Part shown: one piece after another, positions 45,420-54,390 of the stretch | How the letters are laid out: every line of letters begins with the position of its first letter | Numbering within the stretch: the stretch's first letter is position 1 | DNA from: Coriobacteriia bacterium | GTDB taxonomy: Bacteria; Actinomycetota; Coriobacteriia; Coriobacteriales; QAMH01 | Direction: 5' to 3' | Assembly: GCA_003149935.1 (NCBI GenBank) | Contig: QAMH01000005.1 | Span: forward strand, 1 to 64,000 | Length of the DNA: 64,000 nt | The notes under the pieces: generated by a model | Databases searched by the model: none | Seen by the model: the letters and a program-made list of their open reading frames with translations, nothing else | What the model was told of the DNA's origin: nothing | Translations under genes and position numbers: made by a program

Positions 45420-46388
45420 CTACTCCACGATTTCGGCCGCTTCCTCAGCTTCCAGGGGCGTGAGCTCGCCTTCCGGCGTCTTGCGTGCTGTCCAGATCAT
45501 GTCGATGGCGACGAGCGCGAGCCCGCACCAGATGCACGCAAAGCAGATGCCGTGGGCAGTGGTAAAAGCCTCGCCGTTTACGAACACACCACACAGCAGG
45601 GCAATGGTGGGACTCACGTACTGCATGAAGCCCAGGGCGGTCAGGGGAATGGAGTTGGCCGCTGTCGCGAACAAGATGAGCGGAACCGCGGTAACCGCGC
45701 CGCCAAAGATGAGAAGCCCCGTCGTGCTCCAACCCGAGACGCTCGTCATGTCGCCGAGGAATCCGTGACTTCCCGTCACGAGCGCGAGCACGACGGCAAA
45801 GACGATGGCGATGGGCGTCATGACGGCGCTTTCCACGGCAATGGCCTCGACAGCCGGGTATCCGCCCTTCTTTTTGATGGCGCCGTAGACGCCAAAGGTC
45901 ACGGCGAGCATGATTGCCAGCCACGGAAAGCTTCCGTAACTGATCGTGAAGTAGAGGATGCCGACGCAGCAAAGTGCGACAGCGACCCATTGCAGCGGTG
46001 AGAGGCGTTCCTTGAACACGATGAGCCCCAGCAAGATGGAGACGAGCGGGTTGATGTAGTAGCCAAGCGACGCCTCTACGATATGGTTCATGTGAACCGC
46101 CACGACATAGATGCCCCAGTTGGACGTGATGATGATGGCGGCTGGGATGAGGAAGCGCAGCGCGCGCTTGTTCTTGAGCAGCGAGGTGAAGTTCCATCGC
46201 GCGATGAGACAGATGACGGCGGTGAGCGCAAAGCACCAGATGACGCGCTGTGCCGTGACCTCGAGCGGATCGACATGGTCGAGCAGCTTCCAATACAGGG
46301 GAAACAGGCCCCAGAGTAGGTAGCAACCGATGCCAGCTGCTATGCCCTGGCGCGTTCGCTTTCTGATGTCGCTCACGTCGTGATTCAT
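45420..46388 (-). CDS. RarD-like EamA-family transporter
   Basis: 322 residues with ten membrane helices in two EamA repeats. GIAAGIGCYLLWGLFPLYWKLLDHVDPLEVTAQRVIWCF is the RarD N-terminus, and NWGIYVVAVHMNHIVEASLGYYINPLVSILLGLIVFKERLSPLQW closes the first repeat. Substrate unknown (amino acids or chloramphenicol-like compounds have been suggested for the family). The ATG at 46388 has no ribosome site; TATAAT lies seven bases upstream, suggesting a leaderless transcript. Confidence 0.88.
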   Translation of the reverse strand: MNHDVSDIRKRTRQGIAAGIGCYLLWGLFPLYWKLLDHVDPLEVTAQRVIWCFALTAVICLIARWNFTSLLKNKRALRFLIPAAIIITSNWGIYVVAVHMNHIVEASLGYYINPLVSILLGLIVFKERLSPLQWVAVALCCVGILYFTISYGSFPWLAIMLAVTFGVYGAIKKKGGYPAVEAIAVESAVMTPIAIVFAVVLALVTGSHGFLGDMTSVSGWSTTGLLIFGGAVTAVPLILFATAANSIPLTALGFMQYVSPTIALLCGVFVNGEAFTTAHGICFACIWCGLALVAIDMIWTARKTPEGELTPLEAEEAAEIVE

Positions 46389-46395
46389 GGACGTG

Positions 46396-46401
46396 ATTAT
46401 A
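46396..46401 (-). promoter_or_regulatory. -10 element directly before the RarD-like gene
   Basis: TATAAT on the minus strand ends seven bases before the ATG at 46388, with no ribosome site between them. Confidence 0.5.
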
Positions 46402-46464
46402 GCCAGCATGCCATGCGCGCGTAAGAACTTCCGTGGATGTAAGGAAGCGACTTGTCGAATGACG

Positions 46465-47307
46465 TTACGTGTTCGCGATCCAGTCGAATATCTCGCGCAC
46501 GCGCGGCGCGGCGTCCTCGCGCACGAGCAGGTAGAACGTCTTGGTGGCGGCGGGATGGTCGATGGGGATGCGCACGCGGTCGGGTAGCAGGCCCCGTTGC
46601 ATGGGGATGTCGGTCACGAAGACCGGCATTGTCCCGGCTTCGGCAAGGCGCGTGAAGACCTCGCGGTCCTTCTGAATCACGAAGTGCGAATGCGGCATGA
46701 GACGCCTGTGTATGTCATGCCAGATGCCAATGTCCTCGAGCAGGAGAAAGTCAACGCCGTCGATGTCGTCGAACGTGACGCACGGGCGTTCGGCGAGTGG
46801 ATGGTCGGCTGGCACGGCAATGGAAAGTGTCTCGGTCATGAGCCGTGCGTTCGCTATCACGGGCAGCAGGAAGGGCTTCTGCGATATGCCGAAGTCGATG
46901 CTGCCATCCAGGACGCGGCGCTCGATTTCCTCCTCGCCCAGCATTTCCGAGTTGAACACGTCGGAGGGGAATCGCTCGACGATGCGTGCCGTCAGGTTCC
47001 ACAGGGGAGCGGGTGCGCAGGTACCGACGCGCAGGGTGCGGGCACGGCGCTGCGTCTCGTCGACGGCATCTTGGAGCAGCTGCACCTCGCGCAGCACGCT
47101 CCTGGCGTGCGCGACGGCTGCCCGTCCCGTTTCGTTGAGGTGGACGCTGTTCTTCTGCCGGTCGAAAAGCTGGGCGCCGAGCTCTGTCTCGAGCCGCTGG
47201 ATCGATCGGCTGAAGGCCGATTGCGAAAGGCCACATGCATTGGCGGCTGCCGACATGGTGCCATGATGTGCGAATGCCCCGAGTTGTCTGAGCTGGTCGA
47301 TATCCAT
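46465..47307 (-). CDS. LysR-family transcriptional regulator
   Basis: 280 residues. N-terminal helix-turn-helix: MDIDQLRQLGAFAHHGTMSAAANACGLSQSAFSRSIQRLETELGAQLFDRQKNSVHLNETG. The effector domain starts near LRVGTCAPAPLW. AAGGTGG precedes the ATG at 47307. It is divergent from the CMD and cupin genes, the classic arrangement for LysR control, and an inverted repeat lies between them at 47325-47346. Confidence 0.92.
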   Translation of the reverse strand: MDIDQLRQLGAFAHHGTMSAAANACGLSQSAFSRSIQRLETELGAQLFDRQKNSVHLNETGRAAVAHARSVLREVQLLQDAVDETQRRARTLRVGTCAPAPLWNLTARIVERFPSDVFNSEMLGEEEIERRVLDGSIDFGISQKPFLLPVIANARLMTETLSIAVPADHPLAERPCVTFDDIDGVDFLLLEDIGIWHDIHRRLMPHSHFVIQKDREVFTRLAEAGTMPVFVTDIPMQRGLLPDRVRIPIDHPAATKTFYLLVREDAAPRVREIFDWIANT

Positions 47308-47324
47308 GAATGCCACCTTGCGTT

Positions 47325-47346
47325 TCATGCATAGCAATTTGCATGA
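47325..47346. promoter_or_regulatory. LysR-type operator candidate
   Basis: TCATGCA (47325-47331) and TGCATGA (47340-47346) are perfect 7-bp arms with an 8-base spacer, just upstream of the LysR start and within the divergent promoter region. LysR sites commonly have such dyads. Confidence 0.5.
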
Positions 47347-47469
47347 TGTGAATTGTACTTCGTGGGTACACCTACGGACAATCAAGATATGAAATAGAAT
47401 TCTTTATCGCGCTATTGCATGTTGTGCATATTATGCTTAGGAAAAGCCCAGAGGTTGAAAGGAAGGATC

Positions 47470-47793
47470 ATGACGGTAAAGCAGACGGCGGGAAGGGACC
47501 AGTTGGGGGATTTTGCCCCGCAGTTCGCCGAGCTCAACGACGACGTGCTCTTTGGCGAGGTCTGGTCGCGCGAGGACGAGCTCGACCTCAAGACGCGCTC
47601 CATCATCACCGTGACCTGTCTCGTGAGCAAGGGGCTCGTCGACACGTCGTTCCAGTATCACCTCGCCAGCGCCAAGGCAAACGGCGTCACGAAGGAGGAG
47701 ATGGCGGCCATTCTGACGCAGCTTGCGTTCTATGCCGGCTGGCCCAACGCCTGGGCGGCGTTTCGCATGGCGAAGGAGGTCTACGATGACTAA
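47470..47793 (+). CDS. Carboxymuconolactone decarboxylase-family protein
   Basis: 107 residues. LDLKTRSIITVTCLVSKGLVDTSFQYHLASAKANGVTKEEMAAILTQLAFYAGWPNAWAAFRMAKEV is the AhpD-like/CMD fold core. The CxxC pair of peroxidase members is absent, and the His in QYHL is kept. Members act as decarboxylases or in thiol chemistry; the exact reaction is unknown. AAGGAAGG precedes the ATG. It overlaps the cupin gene by eight bases, so they act together. Confidence 0.88.
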   Translation: MTVKQTAGRDQLGDFAPQFAELNDDVLFGEVWSREDELDLKTRSIITVTCLVSKGLVDTSFQYHLASAKANGVTKEEMAAILTQLAFYAGWPNAWAAFRMAKEVYDD

Positions 47794-48211
47794 GGCAGGC
47801 AATGCGGCCGATCCCCTGTTCGGCCTTGGCAATCCCAACGATGCGTTTGCCCAGTACTTCATCGGTGAGTCGTTTCTCAACCCGCTGACGGACCCCGAGC
47901 AGACGATCTTCCTCGCCAACGTGACCTTCGAGCCGGGCTGCCGCAACAATTGGCACATCCACCATGCGGATAAGGGTGGCGGTCAGATCCTGCTATGCAC
48001 CGATGGCCGCGGCTGGTGCCAGTTCTGGGGCGAGGAAGCCCGGGAGCTGCATCCGGGCGATGTCGTGTTCATTCCCGCGGGCGTCAAGCATTGGCATGGC
48101 GCGGCCAAGGACAGCTGGTTTTCGCATGTGGCCTTCGAAGCACCGGGCGAGGGCTGCTCGAACGAATGGCTCGAACCGGTCGCTGATGCGGAGTACGATC
48201 TGCTGCCGTAA
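47786..48211 (+). CDS. Cupin-domain protein
   Basis: 141 residues. Cupin motif 1: VTFEPGCRNNWHIHHADKGGGQILLCTDGRGW with the metal-binding His pair and following Gln; motif 2: ELHPGDVVFIPAGVKHWHGAA. The pairing of CMD and cupin under a LysR regulator is common and usually concerns small-molecule oxidation or quinone/aldehyde handling; the substrate is not known. GAAGGAGG precedes the ATG. Confidence 0.9.
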   Translation: MTKAGNAADPLFGLGNPNDAFAQYFIGESFLNPLTDPEQTIFLANVTFEPGCRNNWHIHHADKGGGQILLCTDGRGWCQFWGEEARELHPGDVVFIPAGVKHWHGAAKDSWFSHVAFEAPGEGCSNEWLEPVADAEYDLLP

Positions 48212-48481
48212 CGGTCGGATCCGATAGCGCTTTGTTAGGACCGGAGGCAAAAGTGTCTCCGACCCTCTTCGAAAACCCCGGGCTTCTCCGCAACGTTGAC
48301 CCATCTGAGGCGCTTCACAGGGATTAGCATCTCTCGTACGAGGCGGCTTCGTTGGGTTTCGTCCTATTGCTGCCATGCATGAACTTTGCCCTTGATTGGA
48401 GTAATATTTGCGCTGGGGAGGGTTCTCGCGTAGGGAAGACGCAAATCCATCAGTTTGCGTATAAGCCGCGAGGATTGACAT
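48212..48481. other. Intergenic region before the LuxR regulator gene
   Basis: 270 bases with no gene. It contains ACGCAAA (48439-48445) and TTTGCGT (48454-48460), perfect 7-bp inverted arms with an 8-base centre, 21 bases upstream of the TTG start. This could be an autoregulatory site of the LuxR protein. Confidence 0.45.
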
Positions 48482-49966
48482 TTGTCGGGGGAAACAAAAA
48501 AGACGGTCATATGCCTTGTGGGCCTGGCGGCCTTTTGCGCCATGTTCAGGCCGCCGTTTATCGGTACGCTCCTTGCGGGCACCTCGTCGAGTCTGCCGAT
48601 ATTTCGCATCACGCATGACGCCGCCATCATTTTGCTTGGCTGCGCGTTTGCACTCGTCGCCTTGTGGCGGGGCAGAAAGTATCGGGGACGTCTGCGCCCC
48701 AAGGTCAATCTCTCCGTTCTTGCAGGCGCGGGTATTCTTGCCGTGGCAGGTGTGCTTGCCATCAACGTGGGAAGCGCGTTGGGTATTGGCGAGGATGCAT
48801 TCTACATCGCAAGCATCATCGCCCTCTGCATCGGGTTCGCTTCCCTTGCCGCCGGATGGTTCCATGTACTGATGGGACTGCCACGGCACACCATTGCCAT
48901 CATGGTGATGGGGGCGTTCGTGGCAAGTCACGTATTCGGCGTCTTCGATTGCTTTCCACGTGAATGGGCGCCTGTGCTCTGCATCGTGTATCCCGTGCTC
49001 GCGGCGATAATGCTGTTCTTGCTCCGGACCGAATCATCAACGCTGCCGGAGCGCGAGACAGACGTATTGAGCAATCCATATCTGCGCAAAGTGCAGGTAT
49101 GCACCATGGTGCTCATCCTTGCCGAGCTGGTCTGCAGTGCTTTTCTGCGTAGCAGTTGGGCACACGGGGGCGTGAATTACACGCCCTATCCCAACGTCAT
49201 CTATACGTACCTAATCTCTGCTGGCATCGGTGCGGTGTTTCTGTGCATTGCCTGGCGCTCCAAGACGACGGCGGGCTGCACTTTGGCAGTGGGAAGCATT
49301 GGGCTTGTCTCGTTCATGATTGCCGTCGTCCTCTTCGCCTTCGTGCCAATGCGCGTTATCAATCCGTTCATAACAGGATTGTATTCGGCGCTGCTCGTGT
49401 ACTTAGTGGCTCTCATTAGCCTCTGGGGTATGGACGGCAGGCACTCTGCTTTCTCGTGCGCGGCTGCATTTCTTGTCATATATGGCTTGGTATTCAGCAT
49501 CGCGTATTCTATTGTGCCGGCGGTGCTCGCTTACTACAACATCATTTCCACGGACATTCTGTTCACCGTGAGCATTGCGGCCGGTTTTGTCATCTCGATA
49601 GGTATGTGTGTGGTGTTGTTCATCTTGATCGTCGTTCAGCGGAAGCCGTTTCATGAGGAAATCGCCCAGCAAATAGATGCGGCGGCGCAACCGCAATCCG
49701 CGCCTGCCCCCGAGCCTGACTTTTCGTCGGCCGAGCGGCATGAACGTGCCATGGACGTTATTGCCGAGAGGTATGGTCTGACGGAGCGCGAGCGTGAAAC
49801 GGCTTCTCTCATGGCGCGCGGCTATACCGCCAAACACGTAGCAGAAGAGCTGACGGTAGCTGTTAGTACTGTCAAGGGATACAGCAAGAGCATCTACCGC
49901 AAGATGGGCATTCACCGAAAAGACGAGCTCATCGAGATAGTCAAAGAGACAAAGAACCAGGTCTAG
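48482..49966 (+). CDS. LuxR-type regulator with a multi-span membrane domain
   Basis: 494 residues. About twelve hydrophobic segments fill residues 8-400. A linker (AAAQPQSAPAPEPDFSSAERHERAMDV) leads to a C-terminal LuxR helix-turn-helix: YGLTERERETASLMARGYTAKHVAEELTVAVSTVKGYSKSIYRKMGIHRKDELIEIV. Membrane-embedded LuxR regulators of this type are especially numerous in Eggerthellaceae, often next to catabolic genes; the sensed ligand is unknown. The TTG start follows GAGGAT. It precedes the large secreted esterase and may control it. Confidence 0.9.
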   Translation: MSGETKKTVICLVGLAAFCAMFRPPFIGTLLAGTSSSLPIFRITHDAAIILLGCAFALVALWRGRKYRGRLRPKVNLSVLAGAGILAVAGVLAINVGSALGIGEDAFYIASIIALCIGFASLAAGWFHVLMGLPRHTIAIMVMGAFVASHVFGVFDCFPREWAPVLCIVYPVLAAIMLFLLRTESSTLPERETDVLSNPYLRKVQVCTMVLILAELVCSAFLRSSWAHGGVNYTPYPNVIYTYLISAGIGAVFLCIAWRSKTTAGCTLAVGSIGLVSFMIAVVLFAFVPMRVINPFITGLYSALLVYLVALISLWGMDGRHSAFSCAAAFLVIYGLVFSIAYSIVPAVLAYYNIISTDILFTVSIAAGFVISIGMCVVLFILIVVQRKPFHEEIAQQIDAAAQPQSAPAPEPDFSSAERHERAMDVIAERYGLTERERETASLMARGYTAKHVAEELTVAVSTVKGYSKSIYRKMGIHRKDELIEIVKETKNQV

Positions 49967-50160
49967 CTCACCTTATCCAACCTTCCATCCCATTACCCAC
50001 CTTTCGTGGGGAGACAATCATTCGCCCACTTCATACCGTGTCGTGAAAGTCGCGTGCGTCGTGCGCGCGGCCTGCCGTGAGCCTGCATGGACTTTCGGCT
50101 GTCACCTTGGGGAGGGAGAAATCGTGCGTACGTCAATACTTTTCATGGGAGGGAGACATA

Positions 50161-52782
50161 ATGGGTAAACCAAAGCACTTTGGTTTCGCGAGAAAGACCA
50201 TGGCCTGCGTCATGGCGGCGTCAATGCTCACGCTGGTCACCGTGCCGGCTAGCGTCGCCATCGCGGACAACGGTGCCGCCGACACCGAGACGCAGGCGAT
50301 GTATCGTCTGTACAATCCCAACTCCGGCGAGCACTTCTACACCGCCAGCGATGTGGAGAAGGATGCCACCGTCGCCGCTGGCTGGAATTACGAGGGCATC
50401 GGCTGGCATGCGCCGGTCACTTCCGAGACACCCGTGTACAGGGTGTATTCGGGCACCGATCACCACTACACCAAGGATGCCGGCGAGCGCGACGCTCTCG
50501 TGCAGCTTGGATGGAAGGATGAGGGTACCAGCTTCTATTCCGACGACCAGGAGCGCGTGCCCCTCTACAGGCAGTTCAACCCCAACGTAGATCCCAACGC
50601 AGCAACGAACAATGCCGGATCCCACAACTACACCACGAGCCTCGATGAGCATTCCCGCCTTGTGAGCATTGGCTGGAACGACGAGGGCATCGGCTGGTAT
50701 GGCGTGAGTGGTGCTGAAGCGCCCGTCGTGCCGGTGGATCCGTTCAATACGGGCGTGGTCGATCCTTCGAAGGCATGCGTTGGCCAAGACACTCCTGGTT
50801 TGGCAACGCTTGAGGAGGCTACAAGCCACAACGTGCTGAGCTTCACCGAAGCCGACAAATCGAAGGAAGTCACAGTCAGCCAGGAGACCATTCCGTATCT
50901 GCACACGAGTGATTACGGCAAGCCTGTCGACCTGCAGATTGAGCTGCTGACCCCATCTACGGCAGAGAATGGAAAAACTCCGCTCCTCGTATGGATTAAC
51001 GGCGGCGGATTCACCAATTCCGATGCGGCGGGCAATCTCGAGACGCGCCTTTCCTTTGCGAAGGCGGGCTATACTGTTGCCTCCGTGCAGCATCGTACAA
51101 GTGCCGTATCGCAGTTCCCCGCCCCCTTGCAGGACATCAAGGCGGCCATCCGCTTCCTGAAGGCGGGCGCAGATAACGAGAAGGGCAAGTACAAGTTCGA
51201 CAAGAATAAAGTTGCCGTTGCCGGAAACTCCTCCGGCGGCTATTACGCCACCATGGTGGGCGTCACGAGCAACGTGGATACCATCTCGTATCCCGACAGG
51301 TCGGGCAAAGCTGTTCCCACGAAGCTTGATGTGGGTGCAAATCTTGACCAGTCTTCTGCTGTCAATGCCGTTATCGATTACTACGGCGTATCTGACCTCA
51401 CTATCATCGGTGCTGGCCTGAGCCAGGAGCTTCAGGATAGTCACAAGTCGGCTGCCACGACTGAGGCACTCCTGCTTAACGGTGCCGCTGCCGCCCAGAA
51501 GGGCGTTGGTGTCTTTGACGATTCCATGATCGCAAAGGTCTCCGCTGCAAGCCCGCTTAGCTACATCGATTCCAACACGGTGCCGTTCCTCATGTTCCAT
51601 GGCACGGCCGACACGCTCGTGTCCCCGGTCGCTTCCAAGATGCTCCAGAATCGTCTGGATGCGGCTGGCGTGCATACTGAGCGCTACGTCATTGAAGGTG
51701 CCGGTCATGGTGGAAAGCAGTTCGAGCAGGGCAAGTCTGCCGAGCGAGCCATCAACTTCCTGAACACCTATGCGAATACGCCGGTTTCTAATGTGGCACC
51801 TACGGTTGATCTGAGCAAGGGCACGAAGGCCTATGCTGCCGAGGATCTTCCCACGCTTGAGCAGGCTACGGCTGGCGCCGAGCAGATTGCAACGGACCCC
51901 GATCACTGGACCATCGGTCAGACGCGCGACATCGCCTATAAGACGATTTCCGAGAAGGGCACCAGCAAGACTCTGAAGATGCATATCCTCACGCCTTCGA
52001 AGGGCAAGGATGACGGCCCGCGTCCGGTGCTTTACGTTGCCGCCTGCGGTGGCTTCAACAAGTCCAATCCCAACGCCATGTCGTATCTGCGCTACGCTGA
52101 GCGTGGCTATGTTGTGGCTGTTGCCGAGGTTCGCGTCATTCCTAACACGACCAACCCTGGCCCCCTCCAGGACGCCAAGGCTGGCATCAGGTGGCTGCGC
52201 GCTAATGCAAGCACGTTCAACATCGACCCGAATTGCATTATCGAAAGCGGTTCCTCTGCGGGCGGCTATTTGGCGGTCATGATGGGCGTTTTGAGCAATA
52301 CCACCAAGTTCGATGACAGCATTCAGTTTGACGTTGGTGATAATCTCGAGTACAGCTCGGCCGTTCAGGGCGTCATCGATATGTTTGGCGTGTCCGATCT
52401 CACCATCATCGGTGCTGGTCTGTCCAATTACGATGTGCATGATTCGGAGTCCAATACCGAGGCGCTTCTCATCAATGGCACGGCCTTTGGTCAGAATCCG
52501 GGCGGCTCGGTCTACAGCAACCTCGACAAGACGGCCAAGTTCAGTCCCTTCACCTATCTGGACAAGGACGATCCGGCGTTCCTGTGCCTCCATGGCACCG
52601 AGGACATGTCCGTGTCGCCTGTCTCCACAATGGAGCTCTATGAGCGTTCCAAGGAACTTGGAACCGCCTCCGAGCGCTATTCAATCGAAGGTGCAGCTCA
52701 CGGCGGCTGGCAGTTTAATACCGACAAGGTCAATAAGATTATTGATGACTTCATGGATGGTATTGTTGCTGCGAACAAGTAG
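50161..52782 (+). CDS. Secreted protein with DUF5648 repeats and two esterase-like domains
   Basis: 873 residues. A signal peptide (TMACVMAASMLTLVTVPASVAIA) is followed by three DUF5648-type repeats (YRLYNPNSGEHFYTAS, YRVYSGTDHHYTKD, YRQFNPN...HNYTTS), each ending GW-x-x-EG. Two alpha/beta-hydrolase domains follow. Domain 1 has LLVWINGGGF, nucleophile Ser357 in GNSSGG, HGTADTLVSP and GAGHGG. Domain 2 has GSSAGG (Ser699), HGTEDMSVSP and GAAHGG; its oxyanion region reads YVAACGGF. The domains share GVSDLTIIGAGLS exactly, so they arose by internal duplication. Feruloyl or acetyl esterase activity on plant glycans is plausible. There is no cell-wall anchor. GGAGGGAG precedes the ATG at 50161, and a strong terminator follows. 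Confidence 0.85.
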   Translation: MGKPKHFGFARKTMACVMAASMLTLVTVPASVAIADNGAADTETQAMYRLYNPNSGEHFYTASDVEKDATVAAGWNYEGIGWHAPVTSETPVYRVYSGTDHHYTKDAGERDALVQLGWKDEGTSFYSDDQERVPLYRQFNPNVDPNAATNNAGSHNYTTSLDEHSRLVSIGWNDEGIGWYGVSGAEAPVVPVDPFNTGVVDPSKACVGQDTPGLATLEEATSHNVLSFTEADKSKEVTVSQETIPYLHTSDYGKPVDLQIELLTPSTAENGKTPLLVWINGGGFTNSDAAGNLETRLSFAKAGYTVASVQHRTSAVSQFPAPLQDIKAAIRFLKAGADNEKGKYKFDKNKVAVAGNSSGGYYATMVGVTSNVDTISYPDRSGKAVPTKLDVGANLDQSSAVNAVIDYYGVSDLTIIGAGLSQELQDSHKSAATTEALLLNGAAAAQKGVGVFDDSMIAKVSAASPLSYIDSNTVPFLMFHGTADTLVSPVASKMLQNRLDAAGVHTERYVIEGAGHGGKQFEQGKSAERAINFLNTYANTPVSNVAPTVDLSKGTKAYAAEDLPTLEQATAGAEQIATDPDHWTIGQTRDIAYKTISEKGTSKTLKMHILTPSKGKDDGPRPVLYVAACGGFNKSNPNAMSYLRYAERGYVVAVAEVRVIPNTTNPGPLQDAKAGIRWLRANASTFNIDPNCIIESGSSAGGYLAVMMGVLSNTTKFDDSIQFDVGDNLEYSSAVQGVIDMFGVSDLTIIGAGLSNYDVHDSESNTEALLINGTAFGQNPGGSVYSNLDKTAKFSPFTYLDKDDPAFLCLHGTEDMSVSPVSTMELYERSKELGTASERYSIEGAAHGGWQFNTDKVNKIIDDFMDGIVAANK

Positions 52783-52807
52783 CAGGTATTAGCTTCCTCC
52801 CCGAAGC

Positions 52808-52843
52808 GAGGGGCCGTGGCATAACGCCGCGGCCCCTTTTGTT
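52808..52843 (+). terminator. Terminator after the secreted esterase gene
   Basis: AGGGGCCGTGGC pairs with GCCGCGGCCCCT across a short loop and is followed by TTTTGTTTT. Confidence 0.88.
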
Positions 52844-52847
52844 TTGC

Positions 52848-52892
52848 CATTGTCATTTCGAGCGGAGGGGCGAAGCCCCGTAGTCGAGAAAT
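52848..52892. repeat. Short TCATTTCGAGCG-type repeat
   Basis: ATTGTCATTTCGAGCGGAGG, then a GGGGC-GAA-GCCCC hairpin, then GTAGTCGAGAAATCTCC. It lies between the esterase terminator and the leftward glpK gene. Confidence 0.75.
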
Positions 52893-52899
52893 CTCCTCT

Positions 52900-54390
52900 T
52901 CAGCACGTTCTTCTCACCGCTTCACGCCAGCCGCGGAGGAGCTCGTTGGCGTAGGCCGGCCGCATCTGCGGGTCGAAGACGCTGTCCGTCGTGCGCATGG
53001 CGCGCAGCTCTTCGGTGCCATTCCAGAATCCGTTGGTGAGTCCCGCCAGGTACGCCGCGCCGAGTGCCGTTGACTCGATGTTCATGGGTCGGTGAATCTG
53101 CGTTTGCAGGATGTCGCTCTGGAACTGCATGAGGAAGTCGTTTGCCGAGGCGCCGCCGTCAACGTTGAGCTGCCTGATCTTGAGGCCCGCATCTGCTTGC
53201 ATGGCGACGGCGAGGTCGTATACCTGGTATGCGAGCGCCTCGAGTGCCGCGCGCGCGATGTGCGCACGTCCGGCTCCACGCGTGAGCCCATAGATGGCGC
53301 CACGTGCGTCGGGCTCCCAATGGGGAGCGCCGAGGCCCGTGAACGCGGGAACGATGTAGACGCCGCCCGTATCGGGGATACTCTCGGCGAGTTGCTGCGT
53401 TTCGGCGGGAGTCTGCGCGATGCCGAGCTCGTCGATGAGCCACTGGATGAGCGCGCCTGCCATGAAGACGCTGCCCTCAAGGGCGTATTCGGTGTGCGTC
53501 ACGTTGGGGGCAGATGCCGCGATGGTCGTGACAAGGCCGTTTCTCGATGCGACGGGCGTGTTGCCCGTATGCAGCAACAGAAAACAGCCTGTGCCGTAGG
53601 TGTTCTTGGCCTGGCCCGCTTCGAAGCAGCATTGTCCGAAGAGTGCCGCTTGCTGGTCGCCCGCAACGCCGCATATGGGAATGCCGGCGGGGATGTTTGG
53701 GTAGTCTGTCTCGCCGAAGAAGCTCGCGCTTGGACGCACTTCGGGCATCATGTGCTCGGGAATGTCGAAAAGTTCGAGCAGGCTCTTATCCCAGCAGCCC
53801 TTGTGTATGTCGTAGAGCATGGTGCGACTTGCATTGGTGACGTCGGTTGCGTGTACCTTGCGACCCGTGAGGTTCCAGATGAGCCAGCAATCGACAGTGC
53901 CGAAGAGCAACTGGCCTTCTTCGGCAAGCTTGCGCACGCCCGGCACGTTGTCGAGAAGCCACTTGATCTTGCTCGCCGAGAAGTATGCATCTGGATGTAG
54001 GCCGGTGACGAGCTCGATTCTGTCGCATACGGCCAGGTCCGAGCAGAGGTCGGCGATGATGGGGGCGGTACGACGGCATTGCCACACGATTGCGTTTGCG
54101 ATGGGACGGCCCGTCTCGCGATCCCATACGATCGTGGTCTCTCGCTGGTTGGTGATGCCGATGCTGTCGATGTCTCCTGCTTTCAGCGCATGACATGTGA
54201 TCAGGTCGGTCATCGAACCCAATTGCGAGAAGATGATTTCCTGGGGGTTTTGCTCCACCCATCCCGGCTGTGGGTATATCTGGGGAAACTTGCGCTGGAT
54301 GGAGTCGACCGAGCGGCCCTCATGGTCGATGAGGACGGAACGCGAGGAGGTCGTGCCCTGGTCGAGCGAGATGACGTATCTTCCGGTCAT
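52900..54390 (-). CDS. glpK: Glycerol kinase
   Basis: 496 residues, standard length. Phosphorylates glycerol to glycerol-3-phosphate. The FGGY-kinase signatures are clear: YVISLDQGTTSSRSVLID, SIGITNQRETTIVWD, GVAGDQQAALFGQCC, NTYGTGCFLL and LNVDGGASANDFLMQFQSDI. Its ATG overlaps the stop of the lipase gene (ATGA), so the two are translationally coupled and the glycerol source is probably monoglycerides. Confidence 0.96.
   Translation of the reverse strand: MTGRYVISLDQGTTSSRSVLIDHEGRSVDSIQRKFPQIYPQPGWVEQNPQEIIFSQLGSMTDLITCHALKAGDIDSIGITNQRETTIVWDRETGRPIANAIVWQCRRTAPIIADLCSDLAVCDRIELVTGLHPDAYFSASKIKWLLDNVPGVRKLAEEGQLLFGTVDCWLIWNLTGRKVHATDVTNASRTMLYDIHKGCWDKSLLELFDIPEHMMPEVRPSASFFGETDYPNIPAGIPICGVAGDQQAALFGQCCFEAGQAKNTYGTGCFLLLHTGNTPVASRNGLVTTIAASAPNVTHTEYALEGSVFMAGALIQWLIDELGIAQTPAETQQLAESIPDTGGVYIVPAFTGLGAPHWEPDARGAIYGLTRGAGRAHIARAALEALAYQVYDLAVAMQADAGLKIRQLNVDGGASANDFLMQFQSDILQTQIHRPMNIESTALGAAYLAGLTNGFWNGTEELRAMRTTDSVFDPQMRPAYANELLRGWREAVRRTC

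Noticed and set aside
50221..52593. A 790-codon minus-strand frame opposite the secreted esterase
   Set aside because: Antisense shadow; the plus strand has a signal peptide, catalytic motifs, ribosome site and terminator.
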